Of a stretch of 64,000 nucleotides of DNA, positions 47,371 through 55,157 are shown in pieces. The notes beneath the pieces were generated by a model. That model searched no databases, had not been told where the DNA came from, and saw nothing but the letters and a program-made list of their open reading frames with translations. Positions within the stretch are counted from its first letter, which is position 1, and each line of letters begins with the position of its first letter. This DNA is from Streptomyces sp. NBC_00510 (GTDB lineage: Bacteria; Actinomycetota; Actinomycetes; Streptomycetales; Streptomycetaceae). The stretch lies in contig CP107851.1 of assembly GCA_036013505.1 (NCBI GenBank), positions 2,170,001 to 2,234,000 of the forward strand. Reading direction: 5' to 3'. The position numbers were made by a program, and so were the translations under genes.

Positions 47371-48480
47371 TCAGCCGGGTTGGAAGAACGCGAGCATCTT
47401 CTTGCCTGCGTCCGGCGACATCAGCAGTTCCTGTATGTCCGCGGACATCCGGGCGGCAGCGCTGGTGCGTTCGAACATCTCGCGCTCGTACTCCTCGACG
47501 GCGGCGGGGAAGTCGTCCGGGTGCGCGGCCAGCGCGAGACCGAGCAGGGCGCCGTCGAGCAGCGCCATGTTGGCGCCCTCTCCCACCGGCGGCATCAGGT
47601 GCGCGGCATCGCCGACCAGCGTGACGTCTGGCGTCGACGGCCAGGTCAGGCCGACGGGGAGAGTGGTGATCGACCGCGGTACGACCGTGTCGTCGCAGGC
47701 CGCGATCAACGCGGTGAACCGCGGGTCCCAGCCGGGGAGCAGGTCGATCAGCCGCGCCCGGGCGGCGGCCGGGTCGTCGAACGGGATGCCGCTGGTGGCG
47801 AACCAGTCCTGGGGGGTGTTGTAGAAACTGAGGCCGATGCGAACGCGGCCGTCGCCGTTGCGCTGCGCCGCCAGGGACAGTCCGTTGCCGAGCACCCAGT
47901 AGTTGCCGCGCCCGACCATCGCCGCGAGGTCGGGGTGCGTGCGGTCGATGTCGGGGATGCCGACCTCGACGACGTTCTGGCCGATGTGCGCCGGGCGGGC
48001 GTCGGTGAGCAGCGGGCGGACCCGGGACTGCGCGCCGTCCGCTCCGACCAGCAGGTCATACGTCGCGCTGCTGCCGTCGGCGAAGTGCAGCAGGCCGTTG
48101 CCGGCGGATGTGAACGCGTGCCCCCAGCGCACCACGTCGTCGGGGAGGGAATCCAGCAGCAGGTCGCGCAGATCGGCGCGGTCGACCTCGGGTCGCTCGA
48201 GCGGGGCGTCGTCGGGCGTGTCCTCCTGGAGCAGCAGGGTGCCGTCCGGCTCGAGAAGACGCATGTCCTGGCCTTCACCACGGGCGATCGCGTGGAACCG
48301 GTCGATCAGACCGGCCTCGCGCAGCGCCCGCTGGCCGGAGTGGATGTCGAGCATGCCGCCCTGACCGCGCGCACCGCGTGACGACTCACGTTCGTACACG
48401 ACGCAATCCATGCCGTTCACGTGCAGCACACGGGCGAGAGCCAGGCCGCCGAGGCCGGCTCCGACGATGGCGATGGTCAT
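47371..48480 (-). CDS. FAD-dependent monooxygenase (TetX-like group)
   Basis: 369-aa flavoprotein hydroxylase. It shows the Rossmann GAGLGGLALARVL, a DG motif VGADGAQSRVR, and the GD motif LVGDAAHLMPPVGEGANMAL that closes the FAD site. Its overall layout resembles TetX and related aromatic/antibiotic monooxygenases of class A; the substrate is unknown. The start is ATG 48480 with AGGAGC upstream. It diverges from a TetR gene with two operator-like palindromes between them, so induction by its own substrate is plausible. Confidence 0.9.
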   Translation of the reverse strand: MTIAIVGAGLGGLALARVLHVNGMDCVVYERESSRGARGQGGMLDIHSGQRALREAGLIDRFHAIARGEGQDMRLLEPDGTLLLQEDTPDDAPLERPEVDRADLRDLLLDSLPDDVVRWGHAFTSAGNGLLHFADGSSATYDLLVGADGAQSRVRPLLTDARPAHIGQNVVEVGIPDIDRTHPDLAAMVGRGNYWVLGNGLSLAAQRNGDGRVRIGLSFYNTPQDWFATSGIPFDDPAAARARLIDLLPGWDPRFTALIAACDDTVVPRSITTLPVGLTWPSTPDVTLVGDAAHLMPPVGEGANMALLDGALLGLALAAHPDDFPAAVEEYEREMFERTSAAARMSADIQELLMSPDAGKKMLAFFQPG

Positions 48481-48492
48481 GGTTGCTCCTTC

Positions 48493-48526
48493 TCGATACA
48501 CCGTACTGATCGATACACTGTATCGA
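48493..48526. promoter_or_regulatory. Two adjacent TetR operators
   Basis: Site 2 (48510-48526) is a perfect palindrome TCGATACA-C-TGTATCGA. Site 1 (48493-48509) shares its left half exactly, TCGATACA-C-CGTACTGA, and matches 5 of 8 on the right. Their centres are 17 bp apart. They occupy the 70-bp gap between the divergent monooxygenase and TetR genes. Confidence 0.8.
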
Positions 48527-48550
48527 CCGATGCGATGTATGGTGAGCGGC

Positions 48551-49231
48551 ATGTTGGTGTGGGAGAGGCCGGAGCCACCGAATCGACCTGTGCCCGCCCC
48601 GTTGAGCCGGGAGCGGATCGTGCGAGCGGCGATCCAGCTGGCCGACGCGGAGGGCCTGGACGCGGTGTCGCTGCGCAAGGTCGCCACCGCGCTGGACGTC
48701 CGTCCGATGCGGCTGTACGGCTACATCGCGAGCAAGGAGGAGTTGCTCGACCTCATGGTCGACGCCGTCCACGCCGAGATCCGGCCGGTCGGGGACGGCT
48801 GGCGGGAGGTGCTCCGCTCGCTCGCCGAAGCCACTCGGCACGCCGCCCACGAGCACGAATGGCTCGCCGATCTCCTGGGTGGCCGACCCCAGCTCGGGCC
48901 GCACGCGCTGGCCACTGGCGAGACCGTGGTGGCCGCACTGGGCGGCGTCGACGTGGACGCCGTCATGCCGGTGGTCGCCGCGGTCAACGCGTACGCGATC
49001 GGCGCGGTACGCCGTGAGGTCGCCGAGCGGCGTGCCGAGCGGGCCACCGGGATGGACCAGAAGCGTTGGCAGGCCTCACTCGGGCCCTATCTGGAGCGGA
49101 CGTTCGCCACCGGCCGATTCCCCGCACTGGCCACGGTGGTGCGCGATGCCGCCCACCTGGACGCCGACCACACCTTCCGGACCGGCCTCGACTTCCTGCT
49201 CGACGGCATTGAGGCCCGCATCTCAAGGTGA
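48551..49231 (+). CDS. TetR-family regulator of the adjacent monooxygenase
   Basis: 226-aa repressor. The TetR_N HTH is at about 20-65 (LSRERIVRAAIQLADAEGLDAVSLRKVA, recognition helix VRPMRLYGYIASKEEL). The C-terminal domain belongs to the tetracycline-repressor-like type (TetR_C), matching the TetX-like partner. I chose ATG 48551, after GGTGAGC; ATGs 4 and 7 codons upstream are possible. Divergent arrangement and the paired palindromes support autoregulation and repression of the monooxygenase. Confidence 0.88.
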   Translation: MLVWERPEPPNRPVPAPLSRERIVRAAIQLADAEGLDAVSLRKVATALDVRPMRLYGYIASKEELLDLMVDAVHAEIRPVGDGWREVLRSLAEATRHAAHEHEWLADLLGGRPQLGPHALATGETVVAALGGVDVDAVMPVVAAVNAYAIGAVRREVAERRAERATGMDQKRWQASLGPYLERTFATGRFPALATVVRDAAHLDADHTFRTGLDFLLDGIEARISR

Positions 49232-49471
49232 CGCGCGGCCGCAGCGGGTCCGCGCAGGGCGTCGGTTCATGTGCGGGTCGTGCGCACGAAGTCCTCCGGT
49301 AATGGGGTGGATTGCCCGCACCGGGGAGCCGGCGCCCGCGTCACGGCGGGCACTTGTCTTGATCTCGCCGTACGGGTGCCGCTCCCGGGCGAACGGGCCG
49401 CCGCCACCCAGGGGGTTTCCCGGCGGTTTCCCGTTGCCCGCGCGACGGGCCACCTGTGGTTGCATTCCCGG

Positions 49472-50008
49472 GTGGACGAGGCGACGGCAGGTGCGGCGAT
49501 CCGGGTCCGGCGGCGGGAGGAGGGCGACCTCGACGCGTGCGTGCGGGTGCTCGCCGCGGTCCACGACCGGGACGGCTACCCGGTCGACTGGCCCGCCGCA
49601 CCGGCCGCGTGGCTCTCCGCGGCATCGCTCGCCGCGTGGGTCGCCGAATCGGACGGTGTCGTGGTGGGCCACGTCGGCCTCGGGACGGGCACCGGGAGCG
49701 ACGCCGCGCCGGGCCTGTGGAGCGCACGCGAGGGCGCGGGCGCCGGACCGACCGCGGTCGTGGGCCGACTGTTCGTCGCGCCGGGGACCCGGGGCCACGG
49801 CATCGGGGCCCTGCTGATGGCCGCGGCCGTCGAGGAGGCGCGACTGCGGGGCCTGCACCCGGTGCTCGACGTCGTCGCGTCGGACACGGCCGCGGCCGCC
49901 CTGTACGAGCGGCTGGGATGGACGCTGCTGGCCACCGTCGAGCAGCGGTGGGGCCCGGACCGGCGGGTGGCCGTCCGCGCCTACGCCGCGCCGCGACCGG
50001 GCGGCTGA
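49472..50008 (+). CDS. GNAT-family N-acetyltransferase
   Basis: 178-aa acetyltransferase of the GNAT fold. It begins IRVRRREEGDLDACVRVLAAV, has the acetyl-CoA loop GRLFVAPGTRGHGIGALLM (R/Q-x-x-G-x-G type) and a C-terminal AAALYERLGW. The acceptor substrate is unknown. I chose GTG 49472, because conserved fold sequence begins there; the open frame reaches 67 codons further upstream, but that part has no GNAT features. No good ribosome site precedes it, so the start is less certain than the identity. Confidence 0.8.
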   Translation: MDEATAGAAIRVRRREEGDLDACVRVLAAVHDRDGYPVDWPAAPAAWLSAASLAAWVAESDGVVVGHVGLGTGTGSDAAPGLWSAREGAGAGPTAVVGRLFVAPGTRGHGIGALLMAAAVEEARLRGLHPVLDVVASDTAAAALYERLGWTLLATVEQRWGPDRRVAVRAYAAPRPGG

Positions 50009-50027
50009 CCGGCGCGTCCGCCGCGGT

Positions 50028-50606
50028 TCAGCGGCGGACGCGGACGCCGTCGAGGGCGACGGAGAGGATGCGGTCGCGCTGGGCGTCGTCCGCGAAGTGC
50101 GTCGCGGAGATGCCGGAGACCATGCGGAGCAGGTCGTCGAAGGAGATGTCGGCGCGTGCCTCGCCGGCCTGCTGCGCGCGGTCGAAGAGCGGGCCGCCGG
50201 CCTGGAACATGGAGTCGCGGCAGGCCAGGAAGACGTCGGACTCGTTGTTGAGGGCCTCGCGGATGGCGCGCTTGGTCACGGTGTAGTCGACGAAGCGGCC
50301 CAGCCAGGAGGTGAGCGCCTCCCACGGCTCGCGGTCGGCGACCTCCTGGGCGACCCGGCACAGGTCGTTGACCTCGTCCGCGTAGACGGACTCGAAGAGG
50401 TGCCGCCGGGTGGGGAAATTCCGGTAGAGGGTGGCGATGCCCACGCCGGCGCGGCGGGCGATGTCCTCCAGCGAGGCCTCGGCGCCGTTCTCGGCGAAGG
50501 CCTCGCGGGCGGCCGCGAGCAGGGCGTCGTAGTTGCGCGCCGCGTCCCTGCGGTGCGGGCGCTGGGACGCGACGATCGCGCTGACGGGGAACGTGTCGGC
50601 CGTCAC
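50028..50606 (-). CDS. TetR-family regulator of the adjacent MFS exporter
   Basis: 192-aa repressor with TetR_N at about 22-70 (RNYDALLAAAREAFAENGAEASLEDIARRAGVG, recognition helix IATLYRNFPTRRHL) and an SbtR-like C-terminal domain. It diverges from an MFS drug-exporter gene with two near-identical 20-bp palindromes in between, the usual efflux pump/repressor arrangement. The start is ATG at 50606 after AGGAGG. Confidence 0.88.
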   Translation of the reverse strand: MTADTFPVSAIVASQRPHRRDAARNYDALLAAAREAFAENGAEASLEDIARRAGVGIATLYRNFPTRRHLFESVYADEVNDLCRVAQEVADREPWEALTSWLGRFVDYTVTKRAIREALNNESDVFLACRDSMFQAGGPLFDRAQQAGEARADISFDDLLRMVSGISATHFADDAQRDRILSVALDGVRVRR

Positions 50607-50632
50607 TGCTGCCTCCTGACCGGAACGTTTGA

Positions 50633-50674
50633 AGTGGAGGGTGGCCTCCGCTACAGTGGAGGCATACCTCCACT
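50633..50674. promoter_or_regulatory. Tandem TetR operators before the MFS gene
   Basis: Site 1: AGTGGAGG-GTGG-CCTCCGCT (50633-50652), one mismatch. Site 2: AGTGGAGG-CATA-CCTCCACT (50655-50674), perfect. The centres are 22 bp apart, about two helical turns, so two dimers could bind on one face of the DNA. They lie just upstream of the TetR start. Confidence 0.85.
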
Positions 50675-50905
50675 TTACCAGTCGGGGTGTCGTTCCCGTC
50701 GCCGCGTGCCCGGCACGCGGCGGTCAGGCGTACGCACCCCGGTGTGACCCCTTCCACGGGCCCTGCGCCGACGCATCGCCCGTCCCCCGACTTTCCCCGG
50801 CGGCCGCCGCGCGCGGTCACCGTCTCCCAGGCTGCCCACGCGGCCCGTACGACCACGGCCGGACGGTCCCGGCCACGCCCCCGTTCGGAATCGGAGAGGC
50901 TTTCC

Positions 50906-52351
50906 ATGCCACGCAAGTCCACCCGCCTCACCTTCGCGGTCCTCGCGACCGGTGCGGGCGTGTTCTCCATGCTCCAGTCGCTGATCGCGCCGGCCCTGCC
51001 GACCGTCCAGCACGCCCTGCACACCTCGCAGTCCACCGCGACCTGGGTGATGACGGCCTACCTGCTGTCCGCCTCGGTCTTCACCCCCATCCTCGGCCGG
51101 GTCGGCGACCTGGTCGGCAAGAAGCGCACCCTCGTCGCCGTCCTGGTGGTCCTGACGCTCGGCTGCCTGCTCGCCGCGCTCGCGCCGTCCATCGGCGTAC
51201 TGATCATCGCCCGCGTCATCCAGGGCATCGGCGGCGCGCTCTTCCCGCTGTCCTTCGGGATCATCCGGGACGAGTTCACCGCGAGCGAGGTGGGCCCGAG
51301 CATCAGCAACCTGTCCGCCGTCATCGCCGCGGGCGGCGGCGTCGGCATCGTGGCGGCGGGCCCGATCGTCTCGGCGCTCGACTACCGCTGGCTGTTCTGG
51401 CTGCCCGTCGGCGTCGTCGCGATCACCGCGCTGATCGCCTTCCGCTACGTGCCCGAGTCCCCGAGCCGGGCCGAGGGACGCGTCAACTGGCTCGGCGCCG
51501 TCCTCCTGTCGGGCTGGCTCGTGGCGCTGCTGCTGCCGCTCAGCCAGGCCACCCAGTGGGGCTGGACCTCCGGCCGCGCCCTCGTCCTGTTCGCCGCCGC
51601 GGTCGTCCTGTTCGCCCTGTGGCTGACGGCCGAGGCCCGTTCCCGCCACCCCCTGATCGACCTGCGCATCATGCGGCTGCGCGCCGTGTGGACCACCAAC
51701 GCCGCCGGCCTCCTCTTCGGCGCGGGCATGTACTCGATCTGGTCCTTCCTCCCCGGCTTCGCCCAGACCCCGAGCGCCGCGGGCTACGGCTTCGGCGCCA
51801 GCGTGACGGGGGCCGGGCTGCTGATGCTGCCGATGCTGGTGGCGATGTTCCTCTCCGGCGTCCTCAGCGGCCGCCTGGAGCCCGTGGTCGGCGCGAAGCG
51901 CCTGCTCACGGCGGGCGCCGCGCTGGGCGCCGTGGCCTGCGGATTCCTCGCCGCCTGGCACGACCAGCAGTGGCAGGTGGCCTTCGCGGCCGGCATCTTC
52001 GGCCTCGGCATCGGCCTCGCCTTCGCCTCGATGGCCAACCTGATCGTGCGCAGCGTCCCGGCCGAGCAGACCGGCGCCGCGAGCGGCATGAACGCCAACA
52101 TCCGCACCATCGGCGGTTCCATCGGCGCCGCGGTCACCAGCGTGCTGGTCACCAGCCGCCTCCAGCCCTCCGGCCTGCCCTACGCCTCCGGCTACACCCA
52201 CGCGTTCAGCCTGCTGGCGGTGCTCTGCCTGGCGGCCGCCCTGGCCGCGCTCCTCGTCCCGGTCCACCGCGCCACCGCCCGCCACGCCGCGGCCGCGACC
52301 GCGCCGGCCCCGGCGGAAGCCGAACCCGTGGCGTCCGGCGCCCGCGGCTGA
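50906..52351 (+). CDS. MFS multidrug exporter, DHA2 (14-helix) type
   Basis: 481-aa proton-driven exporter. Motif A-like GRVGDLVGKKRTL follows helix 2, motif C-like GPIVSALDYRWLFWLPV is in helix 5, and 13-14 helices are predicted, as in EmrB/QacA proteins. The C-terminus is a short Ala-rich cytoplasmic tail. The exported compound is unknown. The start is ATG 50906 with GGAGAGG upstream; 230 bp of leader separates it from the tandem operators. It is likely induced when the TetR ligand, often the exported drug, is present. Confidence 0.9.
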   Translation: MPRKSTRLTFAVLATGAGVFSMLQSLIAPALPTVQHALHTSQSTATWVMTAYLLSASVFTPILGRVGDLVGKKRTLVAVLVVLTLGCLLAALAPSIGVLIIARVIQGIGGALFPLSFGIIRDEFTASEVGPSISNLSAVIAAGGGVGIVAAGPIVSALDYRWLFWLPVGVVAITALIAFRYVPESPSRAEGRVNWLGAVLLSGWLVALLLPLSQATQWGWTSGRALVLFAAAVVLFALWLTAEARSRHPLIDLRIMRLRAVWTTNAAGLLFGAGMYSIWSFLPGFAQTPSAAGYGFGASVTGAGLLMLPMLVAMFLSGVLSGRLEPVVGAKRLLTAGAALGAVACGFLAAWHDQQWQVAFAAGIFGLGIGLAFASMANLIVRSVPAEQTGAASGMNANIRTIGGSIGAAVTSVLVTSRLQPSGLPYASGYTHAFSLLAVLCLAAALAALLVPVHRATARHAAAATAPAPAEAEPVASGARG

Positions 52352-52363
52352 CGGACACCCCCC

Positions 52364-52403
52364 GGGCGGGTGCGGCGCCTCACGCAGGCCGCCGCACCCG
52401 CCC
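52364..52403. terminator. Perfect 14-bp hairpin between convergent genes
   Basis: Arms 52364-52377 and 52390-52403 are perfectly complementary with a 12-nt loop, between the stops of the MFS gene and the leftward nucleotidyltransferase gene. Confidence 0.85.
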
Positions 52404-52439
52404 GCGCCCGCGGCCAACGCCCCCGGCGGGACCCGGCCG

Positions 52440-53717
52440 TCACTCCCCCGGTTCGGACAGGTGCTCCCGGCGCCATTGCGGGTGCCGCTCGTAGATCTCG
52501 ACCCACTGGGACCAGGCCGGGTCGGCCAGCATGATGTCGAGGGCGTCCTCGGGGCTGCACCGCCCGGGGCCGAGCACCTGGCGGGTGATGACGACGGCGA
52601 CCGGCGGACCCACCTCGGCGGCCAGCCGCTTCTGCAGACCCGCCATGCCCTCGCGGTCGTGGACGCCGCGGTACTCGGCGAGCCAGGGCGCCATCCACCA
52701 GGCCCGAAGGGCGGCGCCCTGCGGGGCGCCGTCGAAGGTCGGGGCCAGGGCCGCGGTCAGGCGGCGGCCGTACGCGGCCGCGTCGCCGCCGAGCCGGGGG
52801 TACTCCGCCGCGAAGTGCCGCCACTCCACCTCCGGCACCAGGTCCCCGAGCGCGTCCGCGGTGACGGGGTGCAGCGCGTACCAGCCCTCGGCGTCGAGGA
52901 AGACGTCACGCAGGACCTCCGGGCGCAGGCGGCAGGACTCGGCGAGCAGCACCGCGTCGTACAGGTCCTTGCCCTGCGGATGCCTGTCGCTGACCAGCCA
53001 CATCAGCTTCCACGCCAGTGACAGTTCCGGGGAGACGCCGAGCACCGCGGCCTGCGGGCCGCCCGCCGACAGGGCGGGGAGCGGGAAGCGCTCCGGCGGT
53101 GTGGGCAGCCGCTCGTTGAAGACGACGTCGAGCTGGACGATCCCGCCGGGCAGCCCGTCCGCCGTCCACGGCAGGACGAGCCGGCGCCCGGGCACGCGGT
53201 CGTACGTCCAGATGTCCTCCGCGACCACGTCCCCGGCGGAGAGCCGTACCGGCCCGGACGCGGAGACGTGCCCGGCCGCGCGGGCGATGCCCTCGAACAG
53301 CCCGGTCGTGCGCAGCTCCTCGATCCGCCACTCCCGGGGCACGACGACGAAGTCCAGGTCGCCGGGCTCCCGCGCGGCGTCCCCGAACCAGGCGCGCAGC
53401 AGCCTGCTGCCGCGCAGCACCAGATGCTCCGCCCACGGCGAGTCCGCGACGGCCGCGAGCACGAGGTCCGTCGCCCGTCGGCGGGCCTCCAGCCACGCCG
53501 CCTCCACCCCGGGGTCCGGGAAGCGCGGGTCGGCCGCCCGGTACGCGTTGGGGTACTGCTGCAACGCCGGGTCGAACACCGGCCGCTGCACGGCCCGCGC
53601 GTCCTGGACGGCCCGCAGTGTCAACGGCACGCCCGCCCGCAACCGTTGCCGGTCGTCGAGCGGCGCCTGCGGCACCTCGGTGGCCCTCCAGCCGAAGCGC
53701 TTCCACGACCGGTCCAT
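52440..53717 (-). CDS. AbiEii-like nucleotidyltransferase domain protein (orphan)
   Basis: 425-aa protein with a nucleotidyltransferase domain of the AbiEii/AbiGii type: LVLRGSRLLRAWFG (RGS at 102-104) followed by GDLDFVVVP (D120, D122), the metal-binding pair, and later KDLYDAVLLAE. In type IV toxin-antitoxin systems the toxin transfers nucleotides to tRNA, with an AbiEi antitoxin gene beside it. No AbiEi-like gene is next to this one, and the C-terminal 150 residues are extra, so it may have a different role. The start is ATG 53717; the frame upstream is open but not coding. Confidence 0.82.
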   Translation of the reverse strand: MDRSWKRFGWRATEVPQAPLDDRQRLRAGVPLTLRAVQDARAVQRPVFDPALQQYPNAYRAADPRFPDPGVEAAWLEARRRATDLVLAAVADSPWAEHLVLRGSRLLRAWFGDAAREPGDLDFVVVPREWRIEELRTTGLFEGIARAAGHVSASGPVRLSAGDVVAEDIWTYDRVPGRRLVLPWTADGLPGGIVQLDVVFNERLPTPPERFPLPALSAGGPQAAVLGVSPELSLAWKLMWLVSDRHPQGKDLYDAVLLAESCRLRPEVLRDVFLDAEGWYALHPVTADALGDLVPEVEWRHFAAEYPRLGGDAAAYGRRLTAALAPTFDGAPQGAALRAWWMAPWLAEYRGVHDREGMAGLQKRLAAEVGPPVAVVITRQVLGPGRCSPEDALDIMLADPAWSQWVEIYERHPQWRREHLSEPGE

Positions 53718-53838
53718 GACGCGGCCCCCCTCTTCTCCGGATTCCCGTCGCCGGGTCCAAGCGTCACGAACCGCCGCGTCCCCCCGCAACTCCGTTCCGC
53801 TTCGCGGCGCCGCCGTCCGGTGCGCGGCGCAATGATCG

Positions 53839-53867
53839 GTGACGTCGCGCCGCGAGCCGAGTACCGT
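53839..53867 (+). promoter_or_regulatory. Candidate promoter for a leaderless metallophosphoesterase mRNA
   Basis: GGTGAC at 53839-53844 and TACCGT at 53862-53867, spacer 17 bp, 7 bp before the ATG at 53875. The hexamers are imperfect matches to the primary sigma consensus (TTGACN/TANNNT). Confidence 0.45.
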
Positions 53868-53874
53868 ACGCGCA

Positions 53875-54777
53875 ATGCGGATCCTGCATCTCTCCGACAC
53901 CCATCTCGATCGCTTCGGTGCGCCGAGGGCGGGTGGTGTCAACGCGAGGGAGTCGCTGCGCGGTCTGCTGAACGACCTGGAGCCGGTCGCGGACATCGAC
54001 GTCATCGTCGTCAGCGGCGACATCGCCGACGACGGGTCGCTGGACGCGTACATCTCCGTGCGCGACATCGTCCGGGACTTCGCCCTGCGGCGGCGGACGC
54101 CGGTGTTCTACAGCACCGGCAACCACGACGAGCGCCGCGCCTTCGCGCGGGCGCTGGGCAGCGGGCACCTGCGCCCCGAGGGCGGCAACCACGCCCGGGC
54201 GATGCTCACCTCGCCCGCCGGGGAGCGGGCGGCCGTGAGCGTGGTCGACGGCTTCCGCTTCATCACCCTGGACTCGCTCGTGCCGGGCATGGGGTACGGC
54301 CTGCTCGGCGGGGCCCAGCTCGACTGGCTGCGCGAGGTCCTGGCCACCCCGGCCCCCATGGGCAGTGTGCTGGTGCTGCACCATCCGCCGATCGCGCTCG
54401 ACGTCGAGGTGCAGCACGCGCTGGGGCTGCGGAACCCCGGCGAGCTGGCCGACGCGATCCGCGGCACGGACGTGCGGCTGATCCTGTGCGGCCACTTCCA
54501 CCTCCAGCTGTCCGGGCACCTGGAGTCGGTGCCGGTGTGGGTGACCCCGGGGGTCGTCGGGCGGGTCGACCTCACCGCGCCGCCCGGTACCGAGCGTGCC
54601 GTCCGGGGGGCCTCGGCCACCCTGGTCCAGATCGGCGCCCACGGCGGGCCGTTGTTCCACACCCTCCACGCGCGCGACCCGAGGGCGGGCGAGACGATCT
54701 ACGAGCTCGACCGGGAGCAGCTCCGTACGATCATCGACCGGCTCGGGCCGAACGCCTGGTCCGCACCCGGGAACTGA
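53875..54777 (+). CDS. Metallophosphoesterase (calcineurin-like, CpdA-type)
   Basis: 300-aa binuclear metal phosphodiesterase. Metal-binding motifs appear in order: LSDTHLDR (D-x-H), VSGDIADDG (GD), STGNHDE (GNHD), VLHHPP, and CGHFHLQLSG (GHxH). The layout resembles cyclic nucleotide phosphodiesterases of the CpdA group; the substrate is not proven. The start is ATG 53875 without a ribosome site. A TACCGT -10 at 53862-53867 and a GGTGAC -35 at 53839-53844 (17-bp spacer) would place transcription start at the ATG, so the mRNA may be leaderless. Confidence 0.88.
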   Translation: MRILHLSDTHLDRFGAPRAGGVNARESLRGLLNDLEPVADIDVIVVSGDIADDGSLDAYISVRDIVRDFALRRRTPVFYSTGNHDERRAFARALGSGHLRPEGGNHARAMLTSPAGERAAVSVVDGFRFITLDSLVPGMGYGLLGGAQLDWLREVLATPAPMGSVLVLHHPPIALDVEVQHALGLRNPGELADAIRGTDVRLILCGHFHLQLSGHLESVPVWVTPGVVGRVDLTAPPGTERAVRGASATLVQIGAHGGPLFHTLHARDPRAGETIYELDREQLRTIIDRLGPNAWSAPGN

Positions 54778-55157
54778 CTCCCGAGGGACTCGGCCTCACC
54801 ACACGTCACCGCGCGAACACCCGCCGCGGCGAACGAAAGGGAAATCCCCGGGGAATTCGGTCCTGTTCGAGGGCTCGGATCGCGCCAACTTTGTTCGCAA
54901 CAGCAAACGCTGACCTTCTCGCACCCCAGGGTCCCGCGGCACCCCGTGCCGCCGTCCGCCCGGTGACCGCGACGGCGGACCCCCGGCAACGCCGGGGCCG
55001 GGCCGTGGCCGGAATCCACCCGCCCTGGGCGGCCCGCCGATAGTTATTACCCACGGGTAGTAGCGTCGACTCCAGCGCGCAACACACAACTGGTCCGATC
55101 GACCGAACCTGCCCATGCACGGTGAAACGCCGGGAAGACCAACGGAGTTGTTGTCCG
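54778..55157. other. 380-bp intergenic region before the AfsA-like operon
   Basis: No gene is supported. A perfect hairpin CCCCGGC-AAC-GCCGGGG at 54981-54997 may be a terminator. A short palindrome TACCC-AC-GGGTA lies at 55048-55059, in an unusually A/T-rich stretch about 100 bp before the AfsA-like start. It is a candidate operator. Confidence 0.5.

Noticed and set aside
48421..49017. Second long ORF over the TetR gene
   Set aside because: It is an out-of-frame shadow; the TetR frame has an intact HTH and ligand domain.
54845..54854. TCCCCGGGGA palindrome in the gap before the AfsA-like gene
   Set aside because: Short and all G/C in the core, expected by chance in this DNA, and far from the operon start.
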